10,541 nucleotides of DNA from Frankia sp. (GCA_019689615.1 JADGHD010000122.1:1-10541); one strand, 5' to 3'; shown: positions 1 to 7,017, counted from the stretch's first letter. Made by a program: numbers and translations. Notes: generated by a model not told the origin, from the letters alone.

Positions 1-1278
1 GACGATCACCTTGCCGCCGATCTCCTCGCGCAGGATCCGGTTGGGCGAGCCGACGTCGCCGCGCGCCTCCGGGGCCACCGTGGCGGCGAACGAGCCGGCG
101 GCGACCCGGACCCGCAGCGCCTGGTCGGTGGCGAGCTGGGCCGGGTCCCGGATGATCGTCCCGGTCTCGGCGTCCTGGACCAGGGCGTAGCCGCGCTCCA
201 GGGTCGCCGCGGGCGAGAGGGCCCGCAGCCGGGCGGTGGCGTGGGCGAGGTCGCGCCCGGCGCCGTCGACGGCGTGCGCGACGGCGCGACGCGCCCGGCC
301 GGCCAGCACCACCACCTCGGCCGAGCGCCGGCCCAGCTCGCGCTCCGGCGCCGCCAGCACCGGCCGGGCGCGCAGGTCGGACAGCCAGCGCCGCTCCCGC
401 TCGACCCGCTGCTCGACCACCCGCCGGGCCCGCGCCCGCAGCGACCCGACCAGCGCCGACTGCTCGGCGACGTCCGGCACCACCTTCCTGGCCGCGTCCG
501 TCGGCGTGGACGCGCGCACGTCGGCGACCAGGTCGAGCAGCGGGCAGTCCTGCTCGTGCCCGATCGCGGAGACCACTGGCGTGCGGGCGGCGGCCACCGC
601 GCGCACCAGCGCCTCGTCGGAGAACGGCAGCAGGTCCTCCAGCGACCCGCCGCCCCGGGCGATCACGATCACCTCGACGTCCGGGTTGGCGTCCAGCTCC
701 CGCAACGCGTCGATGACCTGCCCGGCGGCGAGCGGGCCCTGCACGGCCACCTCGCGGGTGACGATCCGCACCGCCGGCCAGCGGCGCCGGGCGTTCTCCA
801 CGACGTCACGCTCGGCGGCGCTCGCCCGGCCGGTGATCAGCCCGACCGCCGCTGGCAGGAACGGCGGCCGGCGCTTGCGCGCCGCCGCGAACAGGCCCTC
901 CGCGGCGAGCAGGGACTTCAGCGCCTCCAGCCGGGCGAGCAGGACACCGACCCCGACCGGCCGGATCTCGACGACGTCGAGCGCGAGCGTGCCCCGCCCG
1001 GGGTGGAACATCGGCCTGCCCCAGACGACCACCCGCGCGCCGTCCGTCAGCGCCGGCCCGACCGCGTCGCACACCGCCCGCGGGCAGGTCACCCGCAGGG
1101 AGACGGCCGCGACCGGGTCACGCAGGGTGAGGAAGACGGTGTTCACGCCGGGACGCCGGGCGAGCTCCGTCACCTGGCCCTCCACCCAGACGCGCCCGAG
1201 CCGGTGCACCCACTCGCCGATCGCGCGCGAGACCGTGCGCACCGGCAGCGGCTGCTCCGGGCTCGATGTCAACGCCAC
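1..1278 (-). CDS. xseA: Exodeoxyribonuclease VII large subunit, 3' end outside the window
   Basis: Large, catalytic subunit of exodeoxyribonuclease VII, which with XseB degrades single-stranded DNA to short oligonucleotides in the cytoplasm during repair and recombination. 426 codons are visible without a stop, so the C-terminus is missing. An N-terminal OB-fold-like region (about residues 12-108, with WVEGQVTEL at 31-39) should bind ssDNA. The catalytic region follows: GLITGRASAAERD at 146-158, ARGGGSLEDL at 207-216, the conserved GHEQD at 240-244 and ASTPTDAA at 256-263. An Arg/Glu/Ala-rich, probably helical stretch covers about 270-370, and the family's C-terminal LSPAATLERGYALV segment comes after it. 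The GTG at 1278 is chosen because an in-frame TAG lies only 12 bases upstream and a TANNNT box sits 6 bases before it; a TTG at 1272 is a poorer alternative. It is divergent from ispH, and xseB is expected beyond the left edge. The family assignment is firm. Confidence 0.95.
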   Translation of the reverse strand, partial: MALTSSPEQPLPVRTVSRAIGEWVHRLGRVWVEGQVTELARRPGVNTVFLTLRDPVAAVSLRVTCPRAVCDAVGPALTDGARVVVWGRPMFHPGRGTLALDVVEIRPVGVGVLLARLEALKSLLAAEGLFAAARKRRPPFLPAAVGLITGRASAAERDVVENARRRWPAVRIVTREVAVQGPLAAGQVIDALRELDANPDVEVIVIARGGGSLEDLLPFSDEALVRAVAAARTPVVSAIGHEQDCPLLDLVADVRASTPTDAARKVVPDVAEQSALVGSLRARARRVVEQRVERERRWLSDLRARPVLAAPERELGRRSAEVVVLAGRARRAVAHAVDGAGRDLAHATARLRALSPAATLERGYALVQDAETGTIIRDPAQLATDQALRVRVAAGSFAATVAPEARGDVGSPNRILREEIGGKVIV

Positions 1279-1284
1279 GCCTGC

Positions 1285-1290
1285 ACACTA
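1285..1290 (-). promoter_or_regulatory. Candidate -10 box (TAGTGT) for leaderless xseA
   Basis: On the minus strand TAGTGT, a TANNNT match, ends 6 bases before the GTG start of xseA. There is no Shine-Dalgarno sequence between them. This places the expected transcription start at or next to the start codon, as in leaderless actinobacterial genes. No good -35 is visible; GTCGAT 16 bases upstream is weak. Inference from spacing only. Confidence 0.45.
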
Positions 1291-1627
1291 GGCGCAGCCG
1301 TGGCCGATCGACGCTTACCGCCCACACCGCCACGCCACGTGGCGGCGGACGCCCGGTGAGGCCGACGCCGCCGGCGTGGCGGACGCGACACGCGGCGCCG
1401 GCGACGTCAGCACCACGACATCAGCGGGCCGGCCGGCCGGCGAAGCGGCGCAGCGGCGAGCGGCCATGGCCGGCGAACCCGGCCCGCCAGTGCCGGCGAA
1501 AGCCCTCGGACCTGGTATTTTTCGCTCACCCGGCGCCATGGGCCCACCGGTGTCTGGCGGCGAGCCGGACGCATGCAGCAAGCGGTGACGCACCGACGCC
1601 CCGTCTTCCCGCCGGGCCCACGCCGCG

Positions 1628-1633
1628 TAGACT
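1628..1633 (+). promoter_or_regulatory. Candidate -10 box (TAGACT) for leaderless ispH
   Basis: TAGACT matches TANNNT and ends 8 bases before the ATG at 1642. The bases between (GCCGAGAC) hold no real Shine-Dalgarno sequence. The predicted transcript would start at or within a base or two of the ATG. No clear TTGACA-like -35 is seen 16-18 bases upstream. Position and the missing RBS are observed; promoter function is inferred. Confidence 0.5.
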
Positions 1634-1641
1634 GCCGAGAC

Positions 1642-2607
1642 ATGGGGCGGGTCCTTCTGGCCAAGCCGCGCGGCTACTGCGCCGGTGTCGATCGAGCGGT
1701 CCAGACCGTGGAGAAGGCACTGGAGCTGTACGGCGTTCCGGTATACGTGCGTAAGCAGATCGTGCACAACGCGCACGTCGTCAAGACGTTGGAGGCGAAG
1801 GGCGCGATCTTCGTCGAGGAGACCGACGAGGTGCCCCATGGCGCCACCGTCGTGTTCTCGGCCCACGGCGTGGCGCCCACGGTGCACGAGGAGGCGGCGG
1901 AGCGCAGCCTGCGCACGATCGACGCCACGTGCCCGCTGGTAACCAAGGTTCACTCCGAGGCGCGGCGGTTCGCCCGGGAGGACTACGACATCCTGCTCAT
2001 CGGCCACGCCGGCCACGAGGAGGTCGTCGGGACCACCGGCCAGGCGCCCGACCGCATCCACCTGGTCGACGGCCCGGAGGACGCCGCCGGCGTGAAGGTC
2101 CGCGACCCGAAGCGGGTCGCCTACCTCTCCCAGACGACGCTGTCGGTCGACGAGACGATGGTCACCGTCGAGGCGCTGCGCGAGCGGTTCCCGCACCTGC
2201 AGGGCCCGCCGAACTCCGACATCTGCTACGCGACCCAGAACCGCCAGGTGGCGGTCAAGGAGATCGCCCGCTCGGTCGACCTGATCCTGGTCGTCGGCTC
2301 GCCGAACTCGTCGAACTCGGTCCGCCTCGTCGAGGTCGCCCTCGACGCCGGCGCGCCCGCCGCCTACCTCGTCGACAACTGCGAGCAGGTCGACGCCTCG
2401 TGGCTGGACGGGGTGGAGACGGTCGGCGTCACCAGCGGCGCCTCGGTCCCCGAGGAACTGGTCACCGAGCTGATGGCGTGGCTGGCCGAGCGCGGCTACA
2501 CCGACGTCGAGGAGATCACCTCCACCGAGGAGCACCTCCTGTTCGCCCTCCCGCCCGAGCTGCGCCGCGACATGCGGGCCCGGGAGCGGGAGCGCGCCGC
2601 CGGCTGA
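1642..2607 (+). CDS. ispH: 4-hydroxy-3-methylbut-2-enyl diphosphate reductase (IspH/LytB)
   Basis: The last enzyme of the MEP pathway. It reduces HMBPP to isopentenyl and dimethylallyl diphosphate using a [4Fe-4S] cluster in the cytoplasm. The 321-residue protein is close to the usual family length. The three cluster cysteines are present: C13 (RGYCAGVDRA), C97 (DATCPLV) and C195 (SDICYATQNRQ). The substrate-binding residues are also there: H42 (VHNAHV), H75 (SAHGV), H125 and the proton-donor glutamate E127 in GHAGHEEVVGTTGQ, the SQTTLS segment at 163-168, S223/S224/N225 in GSPNSSNS, and S268. The ATG at 1642 is preferred over an in-frame ATG at 1573 because MGRVLLAKPRGYCAG is the normal family N-terminus and a -10-like box lies just upstream. 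The extra 23 codons would be a non-conserved extension. It is divergent from xseA and 148 bases before fumC. Nothing suggests damage. Confidence 0.97.
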   Translation: MGRVLLAKPRGYCAGVDRAVQTVEKALELYGVPVYVRKQIVHNAHVVKTLEAKGAIFVEETDEVPHGATVVFSAHGVAPTVHEEAAERSLRTIDATCPLVTKVHSEARRFAREDYDILLIGHAGHEEVVGTTGQAPDRIHLVDGPEDAAGVKVRDPKRVAYLSQTTLSVDETMVTVEALRERFPHLQGPPNSDICYATQNRQVAVKEIARSVDLILVVGSPNSSNSVRLVEVALDAGAPAAYLVDNCEQVDASWLDGVETVGVTSGASVPEELVTELMAWLAERGYTDVEEITSTEEHLLFALPPELRRDMRARERERAAG

Positions 2608-2671
2608 GCACGGCCCCCGCCGGCCCGCACGACGCGGCCACATCACCCGGCTCCGCCCGGCCTGGACTCGT

Positions 2672-2677
2672 TAGCCT
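2672..2677 (+). promoter_or_regulatory. Weak -10 candidate (TAGCCT) upstream of fumC
   Basis: TAGCCT is a TANNNT match in the 148-base gap between ispH and fumC, and would give a leader of about 70 bases. That leader would contain a tandem TACCGC (2686 and 2695) and a small 6-bp hairpin (GCCCGC 2699-2704 with GCGGGC 2711-2716). No good -35 is visible. fumC could also be read through from ispH, since there is no strong terminator in the gap. Confidence 0.2.
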
Positions 2678-2739
2678 GCGGAACATACCGCGCGTACCGC
2701 CCGCACCGTGGCGGGCAGCCAACGCCGGCTGTCGCAGAC

Positions 2740-2745
2740 GAGGAG
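2740..2745 (+). promoter_or_regulatory. Ribosome binding site of fumC (GAGGAG)
   Basis: GAGGAG lies 10 bases before the ATG at 2756. It decides the start against an in-frame GTG at 2708, which has no Shine-Dalgarno sequence and would add 16 residues absent from the family. Confidence 0.75.
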
Positions 2746-2755
2746 CTTTCGCATC

Positions 2756-4165
2756 ATGGCCGAGCAGGAGTACCGGATCGAGCACGACAGCATGGGGGAC
2801 GTCCGGGTCCCCGCCACCGCGAAGTGGCGGGCGCAGACCCAGCGGGCGGTCGAGAACTTCCCCGTGTCCGGTCAGCGGATCTCGCGCGCCCACATCGCCG
2901 CGCTCGCTCGGGTCAAGGCGGCGGCGGCGACCGTGAACGCCAAGCTCGGCGTGCTCGACGGGGAGATCGCCGAGGCGATCGTCTCGGCGGCCACCGAGGT
3001 CGCCCGCGGTGACTGGGACGACCACTTCCCGCTGGACGTGTTCCAGACCGGCAGTGGCACCTCGTCGAACATGAACACGAACGAGGTCATCGCCACCCTC
3101 GCCAGCGAGCGCCTCGGCCGGCCGGTCCACCCGAACGACCACGTGAACGCGTCGCAGTCGTCGAACGACGTGTTCCCGTCGTCCATCCACATCGCCGCCA
3201 CCCAGGGCATCGTCCACGACCTGATCCCGGCGCTCGACCACCTCGCCGCCGCGCTGGAGCGCAGGAGCGTCGAGTTCGCCGAGGTCGTGAAGTCCGGGCG
3301 GACCCACCTGATGGACGCCACCCCGGTCACCCTCGGCCAGGAGTTCGGCGGCTACGCCGCGGCGGTCCGGCTGGGCATCGAGCGGCTGCAGGCGGCGCTG
3401 CCGCGGATCGGCGAGCTGCCGCTCGGCGGCACCGCGGTGGGCACCGGGATCAACACCCCGCCCGGCTTCTCCGCCACGGTCATCTCGGAGCTTGCCGCCA
3501 GCACCGGGCTGCCGCTGACCGAGGCACGCAACCACTTCGAGGCGCAGGCCTCCCGGGACGCTCTGGTCGAGGCGTCCGGCGTGCTGCGGGTCATCGCGAT
3601 GTCGCTCTACAAGATCGCTAACGACCTGCGCTGGGCGTCCTCCGGCCCGCGGGCCGGCCTGGCCGAGATCCACCTGCCCGACCTGCAGCCCGGTTCGTCG
3701 ATCATGCCGGGGAAGGTCAACCCGGTCATCCCCGAGGCGGTCTGCCAGGTGGTCGCCCAGGTGGTCGGCAACGACGCGGCGGTCGCGTTCGGTGGCTCGG
3801 CCGGCAACTTCGAGCTCAACGTGATGCTGCCGGTGATCGCCCGCAACCTGCTGGAGTCGATCCACATCCTGTCGACGATCAGCCGGCTGTTCGCCGACAG
3901 GTGCATCGACGGCATCACGGCGAACGTCGAGCGCTGCCGCCGCTACGCCGAGTCGTCCCCGTCGATCGTCACCCCGCTCAACCGCTACATCGGCTACGAG
4001 GAGGCGGCGAAGGTCGCCAAGCAGTCGCTGGCCGAGGAGAAGACGATCCGCGAGGTCGTGCTGGAGCGCGGCTACGTCGAGGCAGGCAAGCTCACGCTGG
4101 AGCAGCTCGACGCCGCCCTCGACGTGCTCTCCATGACCCGCCCGGCCGCCGCGCCGAGCAGCTGA
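2756..4165 (+). CDS. fumC: Fumarate hydratase class II
   Basis: Iron-independent fumarase that interconverts fumarate and L-malate in the TCA cycle, working as a cytoplasmic homotetramer. The 469 residues match the usual class II length (about 465). Active-site regions are in the expected order: TGSGTSSNMNTNEV at 98-111, the NASQSSNDVFPSS segment at 131-143, GRTHLMDATP at 181-190 with the catalytic His at 184, and the superfamily signature GSSIMPGKVNP at 313-323 with the catalytic Ser at 314 and Lys at 320. The N-terminus (YRIEHDSMGDVRVPA) is typical of actinobacterial fumarases. Aspartate ammonia-lyase shares the GSSIMPGK signature, but the N-terminus and length favour fumarase. The upstream neighbour ispH is 148 bases away. 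A perfect hairpin begins 6 bases after the stop. The gene appears intact. Confidence 0.95.
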   Translation: MAEQEYRIEHDSMGDVRVPATAKWRAQTQRAVENFPVSGQRISRAHIAALARVKAAAATVNAKLGVLDGEIAEAIVSAATEVARGDWDDHFPLDVFQTGSGTSSNMNTNEVIATLASERLGRPVHPNDHVNASQSSNDVFPSSIHIAATQGIVHDLIPALDHLAAALERRSVEFAEVVKSGRTHLMDATPVTLGQEFGGYAAAVRLGIERLQAALPRIGELPLGGTAVGTGINTPPGFSATVISELAASTGLPLTEARNHFEAQASRDALVEASGVLRVIAMSLYKIANDLRWASSGPRAGLAEIHLPDLQPGSSIMPGKVNPVIPEAVCQVVAQVVGNDAAVAFGGSAGNFELNVMLPVIARNLLESIHILSTISRLFADRCIDGITANVERCRRYAESSPSIVTPLNRYIGYEEAAKVAKQSLAEEKTIREVVLERGYVEAGKLTLEQLDAALDVLSMTRPAAAPSS

Positions 4166-4170
4166 CACCT

Positions 4171-4206
4171 CGGTGGCGGTACCGCGGCGGCGCGGTACCG
4201 CCACCG
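4171..4206 (+). terminator. Perfect 16-bp stem-loop after fumC, probable terminator
   Basis: The left arm CGGTGGCGGTACCGCG (4171-4186) pairs without mismatch with CGCGGTACCGCCACCG (4191-4206) across a GCGG loop. It begins 6 bases after the fumC TGA. No T-run follows, so it is not a classic E. coli-type terminator, but GC-rich hairpins without U-tracts are common candidate terminators in actinobacteria. Because the element is an almost perfect palindrome it could also act on the minus strand, or be a protein-binding site. The pairing is observed; termination is inferred. Confidence 0.65.
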
Positions 4207-4269
4207 GCACCGTCCGGGAAATCGCTGGTAACAAAGCCACAGAGTGGGCCGTTGGGCCGGTCTGCCCGC

Positions 4270-4275
4270 TATACC
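4270..4275 (+). promoter_or_regulatory. Weak -10 candidate (TATACC) upstream of sthA
   Basis: TATACC sits 66 bases before the sthA ATG, downstream of the fumC hairpin, in a slightly less GC-rich patch. A sigma-70-like -35 at normal spacing is not evident; TTGGGC at 4252 is too close. It is offered because sthA needs its own promoter if the hairpin at 4171-4206 terminates transcription. Confidence 0.25.
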
Positions 4276-4329
4276 CTCGCGACGCAGGGTTAATGGCAGA
4301 CGGGCCGGTTGGTCCGCGGATGGCGTAGT

Positions 4330-4334
4330 GGGAG
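4330..4334 (+). promoter_or_regulatory. Ribosome binding site of sthA (GGGAG)
   Basis: GGGAG lies 7 bases before the ATG at 4342. It supports that ATG over an in-frame TTG at 4309, which would add 11 residues before the conserved YDYDILVIGSGPGG N-terminus. Confidence 0.6.
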
Positions 4335-4341
4335 CCCGGGC

Positions 4342-5751
4342 ATGTACGACTACGACATCCTGGTGATCGGATCCGGCCCGGGTGGGCAGAAGGCGGCGAT
4401 CGCGGCCGCGAAACTCGGCCGCAAGGTGGCGATCGTCGACCGCCGGGAAATGATCGGCGGCGTCTGCATCAACACCGGCACGATCCCGTCGAAGACCCTG
4501 CGCGAGGCGGTCCTCTACCTGACCGGCCTGACCCAGCGCGAGCTGTACGGCCAGAGCTACCGGGTCAAGGAGGACATCACCGTCGGCGACCTCTCGGCCC
4601 GCACCCAGCACGTGATCAGCCGGGAGATCGACGTCATCCGCAGCCAGCTGTCCCGTAACCGGGTCACCATCCTCACCGGCACCGGCCGGTTCGTCGACCC
4701 GCACACGATCGCGGTGAGCGGCGCGTTCGACAGCGAGACCCGCCGCTACACGGCCGAAAAGATCATCATCGCCACGGGCACCCGGCCGGCCCGCCCCGAC
4801 TCGGTCGACTTCGACGGCCGCACGGTCGTCGACAGCGACCAGATCCTCAGCCTGGACCGGATCCCGAACTCGATGGTCGTGGTCGGCGCCGGCGTCATCG
4901 GCATCGAGTACGCCTCGATGTTCGCCGCGCTCGGGACGAAGGTGACGGTCGTCGAGCGGCGCGAGCGGATGCTGGAGTTCTGCGACCTGGAGATCGTCGA
5001 GGCGCTCAAGTACCACCTGCGCGACCTGGCCGTGACGTTCCGGTTCCGCGAGTCCGTGGCCTCGGTGGAGCGGCACAACGGCGGCACGCTCACCCTGCTG
5101 GAGAGCGGCAAGAAGATCCCCGCGGACACGGTGATGTACTCCGCTGGCCGCCAGGGCCTCACCGACGCGCTCGACCTGGCCAGCGCCGGGCTGACCGCGG
5201 ACAGCCGGGGACGGATCAAGGTTGGCCCCGACTTCCGCACCGACGTCGAGCACATCTACGCGGTGGGCGACGTCATCGGCTTCCCGGCGCTCGCGGCCAC
5301 CTCGATGGAGCAGGGCCGGCTGGCCGCCTACGCCGCCTGTGGCGAGCCGGTGAGCGGGCTGCGCGCCGACCTGATGCCGATCGGCATCTACACGATCCCG
5401 GAGATCTCCTATGTCGGGAAGACCGAGGACGAGCTGACCGAGAGCGCGATCCCGTTCGAGGTCGGCGTGGCCCGCTACCGCGAGCTCGCCCGCGGCCAGA
5501 TCGTCGGCGACTCATACGGCATGCTCAAGCTGCTGGTCAGCCCGGAGGACCACCGGCTGCTGGGCGTCCACGTCTTCGGCACCGGCGCCACCGAGATCGT
5601 GCACATCGGCCAGACCCTGATGGGCTGCGGCGGCACCGTCGACTACCTCGTCGACAGCGTCTTCAACTACCCGACGCTGTCCGAGGCGTACAAGGTGGCC
5701 GCCCTCGACGCGATGAACAAGATGCGCGCGGTCGCCCGGTTCGGCGGCTGA
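4342..5751 (+). CDS. sthA: Soluble pyridine nucleotide transhydrogenase, Si-specific
   Basis: Cytoplasmic FAD enzyme that transfers hydride between NADPH and NAD+, usually to dispose of excess NADPH. The protein has 469 residues, close to E. coli SthA. It has the class I pyridine nucleotide-disulfide oxidoreductase fold: FAD-binding GSGPGG at 10-15, a second dinucleotide site VGAGVIGIEYAS at 181-192, the FAD segment YAVGDVIGFPALA at 306-318, and a dimerisation domain from about 345. Two details separate it from lipoamide dehydrogenase. In VCINTGTIPSK the second redox cysteine is Thr47, so only Cys42 remains. The C-terminal His-Pro dyad motif is replaced by FNYPTLSEAY (441-450), as in SthA. 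GIYTIPEISYVGKTE (348-362) also matches SthA closely. Upstream is fumC, behind a hairpin; downstream is a convergent DUF3616 gene 81 bases away. Confidence 0.92.
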   Translation: MYDYDILVIGSGPGGQKAAIAAAKLGRKVAIVDRREMIGGVCINTGTIPSKTLREAVLYLTGLTQRELYGQSYRVKEDITVGDLSARTQHVISREIDVIRSQLSRNRVTILTGTGRFVDPHTIAVSGAFDSETRRYTAEKIIIATGTRPARPDSVDFDGRTVVDSDQILSLDRIPNSMVVVGAGVIGIEYASMFAALGTKVTVVERRERMLEFCDLEIVEALKYHLRDLAVTFRFRESVASVERHNGGTLTLLESGKKIPADTVMYSAGRQGLTDALDLASAGLTADSRGRIKVGPDFRTDVEHIYAVGDVIGFPALAATSMEQGRLAAYAACGEPVSGLRADLMPIGIYTIPEISYVGKTEDELTESAIPFEVGVARYRELARGQIVGDSYGMLKLLVSPEDHRLLGVHVFGTGATEIVHIGQTLMGCGGTVDYLVDSVFNYPTLSEAYKVAALDAMNKMRAVARFGG

Positions 5752-5760
5752 CCGCCGGCT

Positions 5761-5782
5761 CGTCGCGCGCATCGCGCCGACG
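5761..5782. terminator. Possible bidirectional terminator between sthA and the DUF3616 gene
   Basis: In the 81-base convergent gap, CGTCGCGCG (5761-5769) can pair with CGCGCCGACG (5773-5782) around a 3-base loop with one bulged C. It is placed where two converging transcripts should end. There is no T-run on either strand, and short GC hairpins are frequent by chance at this base composition, so confidence is low. Confidence 0.3.
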
Positions 5783-5832
5783 GCCGCCGCCCGCGCCGCT
5801 TCCCGCCGCTGCTCCCCCGCCGCCCGCGCGGC

Positions 5833-7017
5833 TCAGTCCGGCAGCGGGATGACGTCCAGCAGGATCTCGTGCGGGTGCGGCCGGCGGTGCGGCGCCGGGC
5901 TGTCGTAGGCGACCAGCAGGGCGTTCGGGTCGTCCGGGGCGTGCGTGATGCCCTCGGCGTGGTCGACGCCGTCGCCGTATGGCACGTCGACGACCTTCTC
6001 GATCTGCTCGTCTGTGACGACGACGCTGGTCTGCGCCTTGTTGGCGTCGCGCCAGCGGTAGACCCGGACCGGCCCGTCGAGGTCCATCGTCGGCCCGGCG
6101 AGCAGCAGCAGGTCGTCGTTGTGCGCCAGGATGTCGCGGATGCCGAGGCCGCCGAGGTCGAGAAAGTGCTTGCGGTAGCGGGCCTCGCCGCCGCGCCCGG
6201 AGGCGTCCGGGCCGACCGGCGCCAGCAGCAGGTCCTGGCCATCGCCCTCGACCAGGCGCAGCTCGAGGACCACCGCCCAGCCGCGCAGCACCGGGCCGCG
6301 CAGGCCGAGGTAGATCTTCTCGCCGACGACCGCGAGGCCCTCGATGTCCAGGCCGTTGTCCTTGCTCGGGATCTTCAGGAACCGGCCGAGGTGCTCGTCG
6401 TCCTCGAGCACCGTGGTCAGCCGGGTCTGCTTGCGCAGGCCGAGGGCGGCGGCGGAGAGCTGGCGGCCCGGCTGGACGGGGTCCGGCCCGGACGCGCCCA
6501 GCGCCGGCAGGCCGTCCGGCCCGGTCAGCACGGGGATCCGGCCGAGCAGGTCGCGGTTGCGGTTCCTGCTGACCTTGGCCAGCCGGCGCAGTGCCTGCTC
6601 GGTCGCGTGGTGCGGCTTCACCCGCTTGCGGGTCAGGCTGTGCGAGCCGACGAACCACAGGTAACCGCCGTCCCGGTCCAGGCCCTCGATGTCGATCTCC
6701 GGGATGACCCCGTTCTCGTCCGGGCCCTCCGGCAGCGGCAGGAAGTGGCCGATCGGGAACGAGACGTGCTCGCTGTAGCAGCCGCCGGAGGTCGGCGACC
6801 CGACAGGGCCGGGCCCGGTCCAGGTGACCCGTTCGATCGCGACAGTCTCGTCGCCACCGAGCCACAGGCAGCGGCCCTCACCCTTGAGGGTCGACAGCGA
6901 GTCGGCGATGTCCGCGATCCCCTGGTTGACCGTGGTGGGGCCGTCCTCGGTGTGGCCGGCGCCGTCGAAACGGACCGAGACCGTCGCGACCGCCGTCCCG
7001 GCGCTGTTCGGCGTCAT
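5833..7017 (-). CDS. DUF3616 domain protein, probable beta-propeller
   Basis: A 394-residue protein that matches my recollection of the DUF3616 family, whose biochemical role is not established. A short segment recurs at blade-like spacing: GEGRCLWLGGDE (46-57), DIEGLDRDGGYLWFVGS (109-125), DIEGLAVVGEKIYLGL (224-239), IRDILAHNDDLLLLAG (293-308) and AEGITHAPDDPNALLVAYDS (354-373). The pattern is an acidic-Glu-Gly-Leu/Ile turn followed by a hydrophobic strand, as in beta-propellers of the esterase-like phytase or SdiA-regulated kind. No signal peptide or membrane segment is seen, so it is probably cytoplasmic. The ATG at 7017 has GGGAG 8 bases upstream. It converges on sthA and lies 264 bases downstream of the SRPBCC gene on the same strand. 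The family call is fairly confident; the propeller fold is inferred. Confidence 0.85.
   Translation of the reverse strand: MTPNSAGTAVATVSVRFDGAGHTEDGPTTVNQGIADIADSLSTLKGEGRCLWLGGDETVAIERVTWTGPGPVGSPTSGGCYSEHVSFPIGHFLPLPEGPDENGVIPEIDIEGLDRDGGYLWFVGSHSLTRKRVKPHHATEQALRRLAKVSRNRNRDLLGRIPVLTGPDGLPALGASGPDPVQPGRQLSAAALGLRKQTRLTTVLEDDEHLGRFLKIPSKDNGLDIEGLAVVGEKIYLGLRGPVLRGWAVVLELRLVEGDGQDLLLAPVGPDASGRGGEARYRKHFLDLGGLGIRDILAHNDDLLLLAGPTMDLDGPVRVYRWRDANKAQTSVVVTDEQIEKVVDVPYGDGVDHAEGITHAPDDPNALLVAYDSPAPHRRPHPHEILLDVIPLPD

Larger units (their letters stand above)
1279..1641. other. Divergent intergenic region between xseA and ispH
   Basis: This 363-base stretch separates two divergent genes and holds a likely promoter at each end (1285-1290 for xseA, 1628-1633 for ispH). 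The middle has no convincing gene: the open frames that cross it have no ribosome binding site and a composition expected from GC-rich non-coding DNA. The word GCCGGCGAA occurs three times (1436, 1469, 1492), with a near match at 1397, at irregular spacing. An AT-richer patch (GGTATTTTTCGCTC) lies at 1514-1527. The promoters do not need this much space, so an unseen regulatory RNA or operator is possible but not supported. Confidence 0.6.

Noticed and set aside
1376..1588. A small 70-codon open frame between xseA and ispH.
   Set aside because: It has a GTG start without an RBS, no recognisable motif, and a composition matching non-coding GC-rich DNA.
1315..2646. A 443-codon minus-strand open frame covering ispH and part of the intergenic region.
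   Set aside because: It is a shadow of ispH with no recognisable domain, and its start has no supporting signal.
2516..4240. A 574-codon open frame on the minus strand, opposite fumC.
   Set aside because: It is antisense to a clearly conserved gene. Its Arg/Asp/Gly/Leu-rich composition is what high GC at third codon positions yields on the opposite strand.
4381..4500. The single cysteine in the redox segment of SthA, considered as a damaged disulfide active site.
   Set aside because: SthA-type transhydrogenases normally lack the second cysteine (E. coli SthA also has Thr there), so this is a family feature.
4072..5253. A 393-codon minus-strand open frame across sthA.
   Set aside because: It is a shadow of sthA; composition is typical of GC-rich antisense frames.
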